A stretch of 64,000 nucleotides of DNA from positions 8,170,874-8,234,873 of the forward strand of contig OZ020490.1 of the NCBI GenBank assembly GCA_963971405.1. The letters run 5' to 3'. Positions 11,601 to 21,285 of the stretch are shown here, piece after piece; the first letter of the stretch is position 1, and each line of letters begins with the position of its first letter. The notes beneath the pieces are model-generated. The model was not told where the DNA came from. It worked only from the letters and a program-made list of their open reading frames with translations, and made no database searches. This DNA comes from Psococerastis gibbosa. Taxonomy: Eukaryota > Arthropoda > Insecta > Psocodea > Psocidae. The translations under genes and the position numbers were made by a program.

Positions 11601-12532
11601 ACCCGGGTATTGTCATCCGCCATGTTGTATCCTAATTCCTATATGGTAAGTATTGTAAGAAAAGTAAGAGGTTGAGAAATATTGAAAAAACTAATACACG
11701 TTTTAGTATTTTTTTATTAAACACTTCCCTAATTGGTAGCACGTTTTTTTAAATAATAATAAATAAACAACGATAAATTTCTAAAAATAAATAGGTAAAC
11801 ACCCAATGCTTGGCTTATACACCAGACTTATAATGGATATAATGTGGCGGATGACAATACCTGTCTAATATAGAGCCCTATTTCAGAGAAAACAATTCGA
11901 AATTTGTAACTCTAACATTCACTTCTTTCTCTCTGGATAAAAAAATTGAATGAATTTTTAAAACACTAAATTCATCAGAATCAGTCTGGAAGTAGGTTTT
12001 TCCCCCAAACAAAGCTTGTGACCAGGTAACCAAGGCACAAAGTCTCCCAAGATTGATACATGTATGTTTATAAATGATATGGCGGCTATTCCACTTGCCG
12101 ATATTCCCTCATTTATGCATCAATAATAAGTCTCTACCATATTATAACTTAATTTATAATAGATAAGTTAAGTATCTACATAATAGTCTCATTCAAAGAA
12201 AAATCGCATCAATTATTGATGCACAAATGTGGGAATATTGACAAATGCAATAGCCGCCTATGCCCATGGTTGCTCCTGACTGGTTACAATAAAAATGAGG
12301 TCCCCACATACAAATCTCACTTAGAACGATAGATCACTATCCTCTTTAAATTGGCTGTCGATCTATCTAGACATAAATAGCAATTACAGATACGTACTAC
12401 ATTTCTTATAACAACATGTACTAACCGTTCCATTTCCTTTTTTTTATGGGGTGCTACGCCTTTAAACCCTTTCCGATATGCTCGCGTCCGTCTATTTTTT
12501 TCATATTCCTTCTGGCCTTTAAATTTACCCAT
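8624..12532 (-). CDS. Mutator/Kolobok-like transposase fused to a YqaJ-type nuclease, two exons
   Basis: Exon 1 (12426-12532) starts at an ATG, encodes a short Lys/Arg-rich N-terminus and ends at a GTTAGT donor. Exon 2 (8624-11180) begins after a TTTTTTGTAG acceptor. The split codon joins in phase and the frame is open to the stop, giving about 887 residues. The transposase core shows VVADGMW (Asp near 276), IGDGDSS (Asp near 369-371) and SNLCEQLNSL (Glu near 526), a plausible DDE triad, with a Cys/His cluster near 315-331. The C-terminal third has the YqaJ/lambda-exonuclease pattern: FGKTNEDLAREI, SPDGL (Asp near 752) and LEIKC (E-x-K near 763-765). The acidic N-terminal region repeats a 26-residue unit about twice. 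The gene sits inside TTAA-flanked inverted ends, so it is most likely the element's own transposase. The fusion is known in arthropod proteins. What the nuclease does is unknown. Confidence 0.8.
11588..11880. mobile_element. MITE with 8-bp target duplication
   Basis: TTTCAGAG is found at 11580-11587 and 11881-11888. The enclosed 293 bp start TAAGGCACTATAT and end with the near inverse, and share the inverted block GGTATTGTCATCCGCCA. An 8-bp duplication fits hAT-like or related transposases. It lies in the transposase intron. Confidence 0.65.
12078..12262. mobile_element. Short inverted-repeat MITE
   Basis: The left end (TGGCGGCTATTCCACTTG, then ATTTATGCATCAATAAT) and the right end are inverted copies of about 45 bp around an AT-rich core. 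A related fragment lies at about 16526-16775. No clear target duplication was seen. Confidence 0.55.
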
Positions 12533-13158
12533 TCTCAGTACGCCAAGAAAACAATGGACAAAATCATAAAATATGAAATAATGCGAGAGTTAACAAATTA
12601 CTTTGTTTACAAGCTCTGAACGCAATGCTAACAATGTAACAGAACAAAACCAAAACTGCGACATATAAATCAGTGCGACATCTTCTGGAAATTACCTACA
12701 ACATTGTTCACGTCGATTGTGCTTGGTTTCACAACAGATTAGCTTTCTGTTCTCAGCCATCTTATTTGAAATGTAAACAGATAATATAAATAATTTATTT
12801 ATTATGCTATTAATGGAAATTAGTAAAATGTGATTCATTAATTTCTTAGATATTGTAATTTAGTTGCCTTAAATATATGTTGTAGTGCCACATTACCAAC
12901 GGTAAGATCTCAAATTCCCTGTTCTGTTTTATTTTTTGGCCTTTTTTAACAATTTTTTTCTCCGTAGTGACTAAATATATCAAAATTGTAAATCGTTAAT
13001 ATTATACCCCACATCTTTACCTTTGTTATCATGGTAGATATGTAATAAAGGCATTAATTAAACATGCTTAAAAGGCCCTATTGCTTTAGGTCCAAACACC
13101 ATTCTACGGCCTGTACACTCTTAACATAATAATGTATTTATTTCTTATAAGAGACACA

Positions 13159-13936
13159 ATGGAAAGTAATTAATAAATTTGGAATGATGGATTGTAATCC
13201 AGTATCTACTCCACTGGAAATTAATAAGCAGTTAATAAAACCAGCGGAAAATGAAAAATTAGAAAATATACCTTTTCAGGAATTGATTGGTTGTTTAAAT
13301 TATATATCCCTAGGTACACGACCGGATATTACCCATGCTTTCAGTAAGCTCTCACAGTTTAATTCTGCGCATAGTAAAGAGCACTGGATGGCGGCGAAAC
13401 GAGTCTTACGGTACTTAAAGGGTACTTTAAATTTTAAATTATATTTTCGGAAGTCAGTTAAATCATTAGTTGGCTACTGTGACTCAGACTGGGCTGGAAG
13501 TATTGTTGATCGCAAGTCGTACTCTGGCTATGTGTTTAAACTAGCTGAAGGAGCGGTAAGTTGGGAAAGTCGCAAACAGCGAACCACTGCTCTGTCATCA
13601 TCAGAGGCTGAATACCTAGCATTAAGTGATTGTGCCAAGGAAGCTAAATTCCTTAGAGCCCTATGCACCGAACTAAATGAGGTAAGTGGACCTACAATTA
13701 TTTTCTGCGACAATCAAGCCGCAGGTGCTTTAAGCAAAAACTATCAAGTTAATAATCGTACAAAGTACATTGATATTCGTCATCATTTTAAAAAAGAGTG
13801 CGTTGAAAATAACGAAATGTCAATTGAATATTTGTCTACTAATGATATGATAGCTGATGTCTTAACTAAGGCGATTCCTCTCAGTAAGCATGAGCGATGT
13901 CGTTGTGGTCTAAATTTGATTTGGAATCAGAATGAG
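13159..13936 (+). pseudogene. Copia A: end of RT and RNase H
   Basis: The frame resumes with KFGMMDCNPVSTP, the usual sequence after the copia palm domain, and passes GTRPDI and the LRYLKGT box. RNase H follows with DSDWAG (about 13473), SSSEAEYLAL (about 13596), the DNQAA box (about 13711) and HIDIRHHF to ADVLTKA. This half has no stops. The ORF reads on into the LTR and stops at 14072-14074. The missing RT core prevents function. Confidence 0.85.
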
Positions 13937-14078
13937 TGTTGGAATAAACTTAGTTTACTGTCTACTCATTCTTGTTCTATTGTATATCGAAATGTTGTGT
14001 GTTGTGTTATTGAAAAATTAAAAATGTTCAATCATATTTTCTTTATTATTTTACTTAAAACTTATCTAAATTAGAACA
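13937..14078 (+). repeat. 3' LTR of copia A (about 142 bp)
   Basis: It opens TGTTGGAATAAAC just after the RNase H region and ends TTAGAACA, the same end as seen at position 19. TG..CA ends and the match to the 5' fragment support it. The 5' edge rests on its likeness to copia LTR starts. Confidence 0.7.
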
Positions 14079-14394
14079 GTTTCGTCAAATTTACGAAACA
14101 CCTTTACGAAACCCATTGTCGTTACAGTTACGAAAAACATGCAGTTTCGTAAAAATGATTAATGGAGGGTTGGAACAATGTATTCCGACCCCCCAAAATG
14201 GACCACAGCACTGTCAACAGTTAGTATATGTAGCTTATGCAGCTTAAAATTTAAACTACGACTGGGTCACTGTGCTTTATATGCCACTCTATGTTATATC
14301 ACGATAATCTAGGGTTTTAAGGAAAAGCACAGTGCTTCACGAACCGAACCTCGAGCTGAACTTTGCTTCGCTTTGGTTCGACTATACATTCAGG
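14079..14394. other. Non-coding, ACGAAA-rich repeat DNA flanking copia A
   Basis: The first 90 bases repeat TTACGAAA-like words and resemble the stretch at 15690-15880. I see no gene here. Confidence 0.4.
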
Positions 14395-14690
14395 CTGAGG
14401 GAATAAAGAACCAGTAGAAACCGGGCTGATGGGCCGTCGTAGAAATGAAAGTGAACTTCCAAACGTTTCGTCAATATCTGCAGTTGACATCTTCAGTAGC
14501 GCTGCGTAGACTTCGGAGATTGCACCTCGGTGGCTCCGTAGCGAGTCAATATAGTACAATCTTCGAAGTCTACGCAGCGCCACTGAAGATGTCAACCGCA
14601 GATGTTGACGAAACGTTTGGAAGTTCGCTTTCATTTCGACTACGGCCCACATCAGCCCGGATTCTACTGGTTTTTCATTCGACTCTAGCC
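14395..14690. repeat. Large imperfect hairpin (arms about 130 bp)
   Basis: The two arms are inverted copies at roughly 90% identity around a loop near 14530-14555. Each arm, read outward from the loop, has ACTGAAGATGTCAAC, then GACGAAACGTTTGGAAG. This resembles the terminal repeats of Penelope-like elements, where a stem between CTGANGA-like and GAAA words occurs. No ORF belongs to it; the translations of both strands are mirror images. Confidence 0.65.
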
Positions 14691-15885
14691 GTGAAAGCCT
14701 TTGCAGTTACACTCGGGTTGAGGTTACGTTTTTCCAAAATTGTCTGGCCCAGCTTGAAACAAGAAATTCCATGTCAATTTTCTAATCCAAACCGAACCTC
14801 GGAAATCTAGGAAAGCTCATGAGGAGTATTCCTGCGCCTCAATGTAGCCTAAAACGCTTTATCTGCGACTGCCGGGGTCACCCTTTTGCAAGCCTCTCTA
14901 ATCATGTGCCATTAGTTTAGGACTCAAAAGATATAAGCCTAACCTCGAAATGAACCTTTCCCTCACTTCAGTTCGACGATGAAGAACGTAAGGTTCGGTT
15001 CGAGGCTTGATTCTGCGAAAATTATCCAGTCCCAGAAATTTTATGTCGATTTTCCAACCGAGCGTCTAGAATTTATTGTAGTGTAGGACTGGTCCCTGGT
15101 TCCGTTCGAGGTTTGGATTGAATTAGGCCGGTTCTCAGGTTCGAAACATGAAATTTCATGTCAATTTTCCGATCCAATCTGAATCTCTATCCGTCTATCT
15201 ATAGGAAAGCTCAGAATGCTGATGGATACTCCCGGGGTTTGGTTCGTGGTTACCCGGTTCGGTTCGAATCAATCCTCTAACCCGAATTTCGTGAAGCCCT
15301 ACAGCCCTCGTTCTCCGCTGCGTTTTTCATGTCACCATTAAAAATGGGTTGAATTTCTTAAGTAAAAGCTAGTGGCCTAGCCGCATCCTGCTTATATGAT
15401 AATAAATTTGTGAATCGCTACGTCATGAGCTTAAAGGAAACTTCGTAATTAATTATGCCAAATTCTTTAGAAAAATGGTTTCATTCGTCATTCATCTTTT
15501 ATGGTGTTTCTTGGTTATCACATGCATATCAAAACTTTCCAAAGCTTAAAATAAAGTTTTTTTTCAAATCAATATTTGAATTTTGGCGCGAGTCAGAACA
15601 GCTCCGGATAGAAACCTTATATGCTATTTCGTTACTGATACGAAAATCAGTTTGACGAAATTGGAAGATTCATTGCATTAACAAAAACCGAAAATTGCGG
15701 GATTTCGTTAAGGCGCTTTTCGTAGTAGCAACGATAATGGCTAACGAAAAAGTCACTTTTGTTAACCCAACGACAATGAACTTTAACGAAAAGCCATATT
15801 GTTAATGCAACGAACTACGATAATAATGTTTCGTTGCACTAACGAAAAAAACGCTTACGAAAATGGCTTTCGTAAAAATTTCTTT
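14691..15885. other. Degenerate repeats without a gene
   Basis: A unit around ATGTCAATTTTC followed by ATCCAA recurs loosely near 14770, 15045 and 15155, with GGTTCGAGG-like words between. From 15690 to 15880 the sequence is rich in AACGAAA words. No coding region is supported. Confidence 0.4.
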
Positions 15886-15972
15886 CAGTGTGTGTATACT
15901 CGCTTCATTGACATCTTTGTTTGCTATTATTAGCGCCATATCATTGGCGAACATAAATGTTTGTAATCCCGT
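15886..15972 (-). pseudogene. LINE RT fragment, same family as LINE D
   Basis: Read on the minus strand it gives FMFANDMALIIANKD, closely matching the FMFADDMALVIANKD of LINE D at about 49047-49092. The first catalytic Asp of the FADD box has become Asn. Only about 29 codons are recognisable. Confidence 0.7.
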
Positions 15973-16296
15973 AATAATAATAATAACAATAATAGAAACT
16001 ATTCCGAAACATGATTTTTGGGCGTCTCTATATCAATTTTCATCATAATCGATTGTGTAGTTAATCCACACGTCAGTGCGCAGATAAACCAAGAGACATT
16101 ACGTAAACCCACCTTTTAGGATCGTCAAAACATGTCATAAAAAAAGAAAAAGAAATAGTCGTAAGTTAGTCCCAAAATTCGATTTACATTTAAACAGGAA
16201 AAACAAAGTAGGGAAATTAAAATTTTTGTATTTGTCAGGACATAGGCCTGTAGGCCCTAGTTTTGTAAAAATCATATAAATTCATTAGAAAAATGC

Positions 16297-16466
16297 TTAT
16301 GACCGCAGCTCCAAACGGGTGGGAAACTCATCCTTGTCGTATAGTGCCACTATTCCAGTGAGGTTGGCATCCAATTCTTCAATGGTTTTGTACTTTGAGA
16401 AAATTATGAACTTACGTATGACAGAGCTGACCATGAACAAAACGGTGCGATGTCCAAACTGCATCC
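16297..16466 (-). pseudogene. P450 exon 8: C-terminus
   Basis: After TTGCTTCAG it completes the Gly of CPG, then reads MQFGHRTVLFMVSSVIRKF and ends near FPTRLELRS with TAA at 16297-16299. This is the expected end of a P450 (L helix, then the final beta strands). Confidence 0.8.
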
Positions 16467-16525
16467 CTGAAGCAATAATATTGACTATTTTAATTGTAAG
16501 TAACTATTGTAGTTCTAGTAAGGTA

Positions 16526-16775
16526 AAGTATTCCGTCATTTGTTTTAAGGAGACAATAATATTTTATACAATTGTATATTATATTAATTATATTTATATC
16601 TATTTTATATTTATATACATTTATGTTATTTTATTTTAGATTATTTAATATTTATATTTATTATTATAATTAGGCTATATATATTATTATATAAATTAAG
16701 TTTTAATATGGTAGAGATATTATTAGTGATGCATAAATGACGGAATAATGACAAGTGGAATAGCCACCTAAACAA
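16526..16775. mobile_element. AT-rich MITE remnant
   Basis: The ends (TATTCCGTCATTTG near 16530 and GCATAAATGACGGAATAATG near 16733) are inverted and related to the MITE at 12078-12262. The core is nearly all A and T. Confidence 0.45.
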
Positions 16776-16887
16776 ATTAGTAATGGACTAAGCCTGAGCA
16801 CGGATTGGGGATCCTTCTTTATGATATCTGCTCTAATTTTTTTTCACTTATATTGCAGTAACTATTAATGTCAAAAAAAACAATAGG

Positions 16888-17615
16888 TCGCTTGCCCCTT
16901 GATAGCTTGGTTCTGGGGACAAAAAAATTAAAAATACCTACTACATTTTGATGAAAAATAACGAAAAATAATAATTTTTCTGCGGTTCCTTCCTATCGAA
17001 GCTTTGTTACTTAAGGTATTTTTTAGGTGTTAAATTGGTTGCTTTCCCAATATTATTATATATATTACATACCAAGATTTGGTTTTGAACAAAATAATAT
17101 TTTTGGAAGAAATATTCATACAGGGGAAATCGGGGTAAGATGGATAGCTTAAGGTGGGACCCCTAAAACTTAGAGTTAAACTTAGGTTTTCAATATTTTG
17201 GCAACTTAACGAGGTACCTAGGGGTCTTGGCTACCCTCGGGAACATATTTCGCGCAACTGGAAGCATAATTTCGAAGGTTTAGACTATACCACCAGTTCA
17301 TTCGCCTTTTTAGTTTGGCGGAAATTTTGCTTATTCATCTTACCCCGCTATCCATCTTACCCCGGTCTCCCCTATTCATGCCCAGCCCCAATGCATGGCG
17401 TAGGATGCTCTGCCTCTATTACTGTTTTGTAGCGTATTACAACAGTCTGCTCATTCATGACTATGCAATGGTCCCAACGATCAATTCAGTGCTTTGGGAT
17501 AGGGAAACTCAAAATTTAACCCTAGTATAATTATTTACCAAGGAATTATAACAGTATCTATTTTAATTGATAAATAGGAAAGCATGTACGGGTTCACTCG
17601 TACCGGTTCTTTATT
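16888..17615 (-). mobile_element. Half foldback element in P450 intron 7
   Basis: It shares GGTCGCTTGCCCCTTGATAG and following text with the arm at 31329-31560, then continues after an inserted MITE (17122-17373) with a CTCTGCCTCTATTACTG stretch, and ends at TACCGGTTCTTTATT. It therefore predates the MITE. Confidence 0.65.
17122..17373. mobile_element. hAT-like MITE, 252 bp
   Basis: Inverted ends of 26 bp start AGGGGAAATCGGGGTAAGAT and match at 24 positions. They are flanked by ATTCATAC (17114-17121) and ATTCATGC (17374-17381), a 7-of-8 target duplication. The flanks join into continuous foldback sequence. Confidence 0.75.
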
Positions 17616-17649
17616 AATAAGTTATTTGTTATACAATAATGAACATTAC

Positions 17650-17829
17650 CTGGACACTGCCGGTGACCCAAGCTGAATGGAACATAGACGCATTAACTTC
17701 TTTTGGCCACATTTTCCGGCAAAAACCGATCCGGATCGAATTTCATTGGTTCTGGATAATATTCTGGATTTCTGTGGATAACTGGCACGCATACGAAGAT
17801 GGAACCATCTTTAGGTAAAGTATAATTGC
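17650..17829 (-). pseudogene. P450 exon 7: PERF region and heme loop with in-frame stop
   Basis: After ACTTTCAG it reads [20 protein letters not shown], then DPDRFLPEN and VPFSLGHRQCPG with the heme-ligand Cys. A TAA at 17693-17695 falls between AKRS and CVYVPF, where relatives usually have Pro. It ends CCAG|GTAATG. The stop would remove the heme loop. Confidence 0.85.
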
Positions 17830-18269
17830 CTGAAAGTGTCCAAATAAATTTGTGGTTTATGAATCCTTCGGAAAATCACTTGATTACCTACTAACTTATA
17901 CTAAGTAAGTAAGTAGTAAAAAAGTAACTTGTATTTATGCAGATTACACAATAAATTACAATTCCATGAAAATTTTCCCTGCCCCGAAATTAAATTAAAT
18001 TAAACATACTAAACTAAACTTAAATTACTATCAACCAACTCCACATAGCGAACAGTTTGATCCAAAATTAAAAATGAAATAAAATAAATAAAAAAAATCC
18101 ACCTCTTCTAGGCTCATTGGCCAATTTCGAATGAATTTTTGGGGTCCTCAGTTTATGTCCGGTAAAAATTAGAGGTACCACTACTCTTCAAGTCTTGAAC
18201 TCGAACCTCAACTCTCTGCTTCATAGTCCAGTTCTCTACCAACTAAACTACCAGATACTAGGTACATAC

Positions 18270-18510
18270 CAAATGGAATATCCGCAGTTGCTTTTCTTCC
18301 GAATAAATATGCTGGGGGCACTAGCCGAAGCGTTTCCTTGACAACGCGGTTCAAATACTCGTATCTGTTGAAGTCGTTTTCTGTCATCTTGCTGCCCTTC
18401 AACTCTTCTTGTATCCTTCGGTCTTCTTCGTAAACCTTTTCCTGCATTTCAGGATGCATCGCAAGCATCGTCAAAGTTAGGCTAATGGTGGTGCCCGTTG
18501 TTTCCAAAGC
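18270..18510 (-). pseudogene. P450 exon 6: I helix and K helix
   Basis: After ATTCCACGCAG it reads ALETTGTTISLTLTMLA, the oxygen-activating I helix, and later VVKETLRLVPP with the invariant Glu and Arg of the K helix. It ends ATTTG|GTATGT, phase 1. The frame is open. Confidence 0.85.
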
Positions 18511-18540
18511 CTGCGTGGAATACATGATATTTAATACAGT

Positions 18541-19981
18541 TAGTGTAGTTCCCACTAATCAGGAGAATAATTCCTGCAGGTAAATGCCACCTGCAGTTTT
18601 GTTACATGATTCTGCTGGGGAAATGGGAATTAAAGAAAATTAAAAACACCTCTATGAGGAAACATACTGTATTCAATGCAGCAACAATAGTTACGGAGTT
18701 GAAGAAGTTAAAACATAGTCATATTGCTGTTACCGCAAATAAGGTAGTTCAAAGCTCTCCTCCCCGGGGGAAATGTATGGAAAAAAATTTCCCGTAATAG
18801 TGGGGTTTTATGTATAGTATTTTTAACAGCAGTCAAGTTTCGGTTTTAGAGGCGAAGACTTATTGATAATATTTTGTACAATGATGGGGCGCGATTGAAT
18901 TTTGGCTCTTTTACGCCTCTTCTGTTACATTTTCTTATTTTCAATGCGTGCTATTTGCTGAATTCGCATACTCTTAAGTATGAGTTAACTTTTTTACTGA
19001 ATGGTATTAGCCTACTTTTATTTCAAATAAATGAGAATAAGTAAATTGTTAATCTCACCGCTAAAAGTAATGTTATGATATCGTCGTTAATGGCGGCTGA
19101 ATCGTCGCTACGCTCTCGCAATAAGTTATAGATAAACTGGTTGGGCGGTTTTTCATTTCTTCTTAACATTTCTGGAGCAAAAGATGTTATGTTTTATGTT
19201 TATATATATATTATATATGTTTTAACTCCAATTTTCCTGTCCTGTCGTAGATTATTTTATAATGTTTCTTACCTTGAGGTACCCTAAAGGAAGACTCCTT
19301 CACCTCGGGGAGAAGGGGAGTTGACTAACAGGGTGGACCTCCTGATTGTAGTGGATTCCGAACCACTTGGGGAACTTGGTAAAGTCGTACGATTAATTTA
19401 GAGGTACCAGGACTCAACACGCACTTGGACTGACTGGTATAGTCACAGAACAACATAATATATAAGAACGTTAACTCAATGTTAATATTTTGTTAGGGAA
19501 AGACTGCCAACTGCCAAAAAAAATAATAATAATAACGTTGGCCCTCCCGCGTCTGAATCATTCGCTCCTTTTTTCAAATTTTGTGTGGCCGGGGCCCCGG
19601 CCGGCCCGGCTCGCGCTCCCTTCCTATTTAATATTATATTGACCTATTTTGATAATTGATTTTTAATGACTACTCTGGTATGTACTCTGACAACGTTGTT
19701 AGTATTCACCTTATTTTAAACAAACTATTTTTTTTTCATAGTTCCACACTAAGCCGTACCTAACATATTAAATACAAAATTAAGAAATACTCAATGACCA
19801 ACGCACATTATACTTATTAAGAAATATACATTTCTTTTTATTACTAAATTGAACTCAGTCCATACAAAATCCATCTACAAATTATTTGTGATAACGTGAA
19901 TAGCTCGAAATGTAATGTATCAACACGTCGAAATAGATTGTTATGTGGAAATAGGAATACATTCTCGTCCTTGCTCTTCTT
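18541..19981. other. P450 intron 5: no gene seen
   Basis: The stretch between exons 5 and 6 has no supported coding region. It includes a GC-rich block near 19570-19620 with GGCCGGGGCCCCGGCC and an AT repeat near 19203-19220. Confidence 0.5.
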
Positions 19982-20219
19982 CTGGAAAGTCGAGACTGAC
20001 ATCTTGTGCAGGTTCCACCTATACTCTTCATCGGTTGCGAGCTTTCCCTTGCTCGGTGATGAGCCATTCGCCGCCAATAAACCGAATCCTTCAGGCTTTT
20101 GCATAGCGAACAATGTCTTCTTCTTCCAGCATCACGTCTATCTTTCTCCTCCTTATCAAGGCGGCATGCATGATCATCCCGAACTAGATTCTCTTAATAA
20201 ATCGCTGACATGACATCTC
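19982..20219 (-). pseudogene. P450 exon 5, degraded
   Basis: A good ACTTTCAG acceptor precedes it and the entry phase fits. The first part carries a stop (TAA within its first ten codons). A shift of frame then leads into LLAANGSSPSKGKLATDEE and a HKMSVSTFQ end that would lead into the I helix of exon 6. The expected GT donor is absent: the Gln codon is followed by AAGAAG. Assignment rests on position, phase and the end motif, so it is tentative. Confidence 0.5.
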
Positions 20220-20690
20220 CTGAAAGTTCAAATGGTATGATAAGCCAAACTACCCGCACAAATATGAAGAAGAAAAAGTAACGATGCTTCTCCTTTCTCC
20301 GATCACATGGTGTGTAGAGACTTGCGCATCTTAATACCTTGCCACTTCATATACTGTAGGTACCGTAATTGATCATTTATATATTAATTTCCATTATAGG
20401 TTTCTAATTGATCGGAACATGAGTAGGCAGCCATGGTACAATTACTGACCATGGAAATTTGACATTACCTACACTAATTAATAAAAATGAAAGCATATTT
20501 GGGTAAACTCGCACCAGTCCGTTACACAAGGATATTTCCACAAATCTAACAACATAGATAGTGTCACTTTTCCTGTTTCTGGAACCGTAAAAGCAGCATG
20601 TAAATCTGTCGAATAGGTACTCGAAATGCCAATGCTTTCGTTATAATAGCGTAGGTCTACACAGGAAAGGAAAAATAGCAGATTAGTTAA

Positions 20691-20986
20691 AGAGCCCATA
20701 GGAAATTGTCAGCCCGAAATTTAAAACTTTATTTAATTAACTAAGCAAGTTATTAAAGATTTGGCTCATTTCAGTTGTAGAAGTCTACTTTATGCATCAT
20801 ATAATAAGGTTATTGTTTACAAAATATTATCATGTCGATGAAAAAGCTACAATTTAAAATATTAGAAATACTATATCTTATCATAGGATGCATGAAGTAG
20901 TCTTTTACAACTTTAATGAGACAAATATTAAATAACACGATTAGTTAATTATTTCGGGCTGCCAATTTCCTACGGGCTGTACACCC
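20691..20986. mobile_element. TTAA MITE, 296 bp, long inverted ends
   Basis: TTAA flanks at 20687-20690 and 20987-20990. The ends (GCCCATAGGAAATTGTCAGC and the inverse of GCTGCCAATTTCCTACGGGC) extend into imperfect inverted repeats of over 100 bp. The family also occurs at 7662-8565, and its ends resemble the TTAA transposon at 6638-13120. Confidence 0.75.
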
Positions 20987-21074
20987 TTAATATACTATCG
21001 TCACCCCTATCTGAGATTGCTAGAAAATACTTACTTTGCACTATGGAGTTCAACTGGTCAGCACCGACGACTGC

Positions 21075-21285
21075 CATTTTCTTACTTCTTACTACTGGGT
21101 TCCAGCTTCAGGTGATGCCGATGGCCAGATGATTCATTCACCAGTGCCCAAAGATTCTTCCGTCCCAGAATTTTTTCTATTCCTCCTCCTCCCACTGCCG
21201 TCACGAGTAAGTCCTTCTCCCTGCTTGGAATGGACCATTGCAGGAGAATATGCTCAAGAGTTTCTTCATCCATTCCACAGTTAAA
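21075..21285 (-). pseudogene. LINE C-terminal fragment
   Basis: The minus strand reads NCGMDEETLEHILLQW, the Cys/His motif that follows RNase H in R1/I-type LINEs, then diverges. The second Cys has become Trp. Only about 65 codons remain. Confidence 0.5.

Larger units (their letters stand above)
11181..12425 (-). other. Intron of the transposase gene
   Basis: This 1,245-bp interval lies between the GTTAGT donor and the TTTTTTGTAG acceptor of the minus-strand gene. It contains two MITE-like inverted repeats (11588-11880 and about 12078-12262) and no supported coding sequence. Confidence 0.65.
6638..13120 (-). mobile_element. Kolobok-like TTAA-flanked DNA transposon
   Basis: TTAA stands at both 6634-6637 and 13121-13124. 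The left end starts GAGTGAACAGCCCGTAG and the right end, read inward on the minus strand, starts GAGTGTACAGGCCGTAG, so the inverted ends match at 15 of 17 bases. A second copy of the terminus lies inside at about 6949 and matches the right end even better, beside a TTAT. I treat the outer pair as the ends because the gypsy LTR resumes after 13124. The element contains one two-exon transposase gene (minus), a TTAA MITE, two small MITEs and a half foldback element. TTAA duplications are known for Kolobok and piggyBac. The protein is not piggyBac-like. Confidence 0.65.
3004..13158 (+). mobile_element. Gypsy B: 5'-truncated Ty3/gypsy element inserted in copia A
   Basis: Sequence after 3003 is a gypsy-type gag end, protease, RT, RNase H and integrase, all plus strand, ending at 6486. 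A purine tract (6485-6497) and an LTR beginning TGTGATATCC at 6498 follow. The LTR is cut at a TTAA (6634-6637) and seems to resume after the TTAA at 13121, ending in ACA at about 13156-13158, where copia coding sequence restarts. There is no 5' LTR. One deletion can explain both the missing 5' part of gypsy and the missing middle of the copia RT. The domain order and C-terminal extension resemble Mag-type elements, but the clade is a guess. Confidence 0.8.
1..14078 (+). mobile_element. Copia A: decayed Ty1/copia retrotransposon, split by nested insertions
   Basis: The first 19 bases of the window recur exactly at 14060-14078, so they are the 3' tip of the 5' LTR and the end of the 3' LTR. 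A copia-type primer site follows at 20-33. Gag, protease, integrase and the start of RT are read up to about 3003. The end of RT and RNase H resume at about 13159. The catalytic middle of RT is missing, so the copia lost sequence as well as being interrupted. Between the two halves lie a gypsy element (3004-13158) and, inside that, a TTAA transposon (6638-13120). The 5' target duplication is outside the window. Confidence 0.9.

Noticed and set aside
14317-14810. Pair of similar ORFs on opposite strands
   Set aside because: They are translations of the two arms of the hairpin, not genes.
17154-17530. Plus-strand ORFs between P450 exons 7 and 8
   Set aside because: They lie in a hAT-like MITE and foldback sequence.
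20478-20699. Minus-strand ORF of 73 codons as an extra P450 exon
   Set aside because: It overlaps the edge of a TTAA MITE, has no P450 motif and its phase is not needed once exon 4 and exon 5 are placed.
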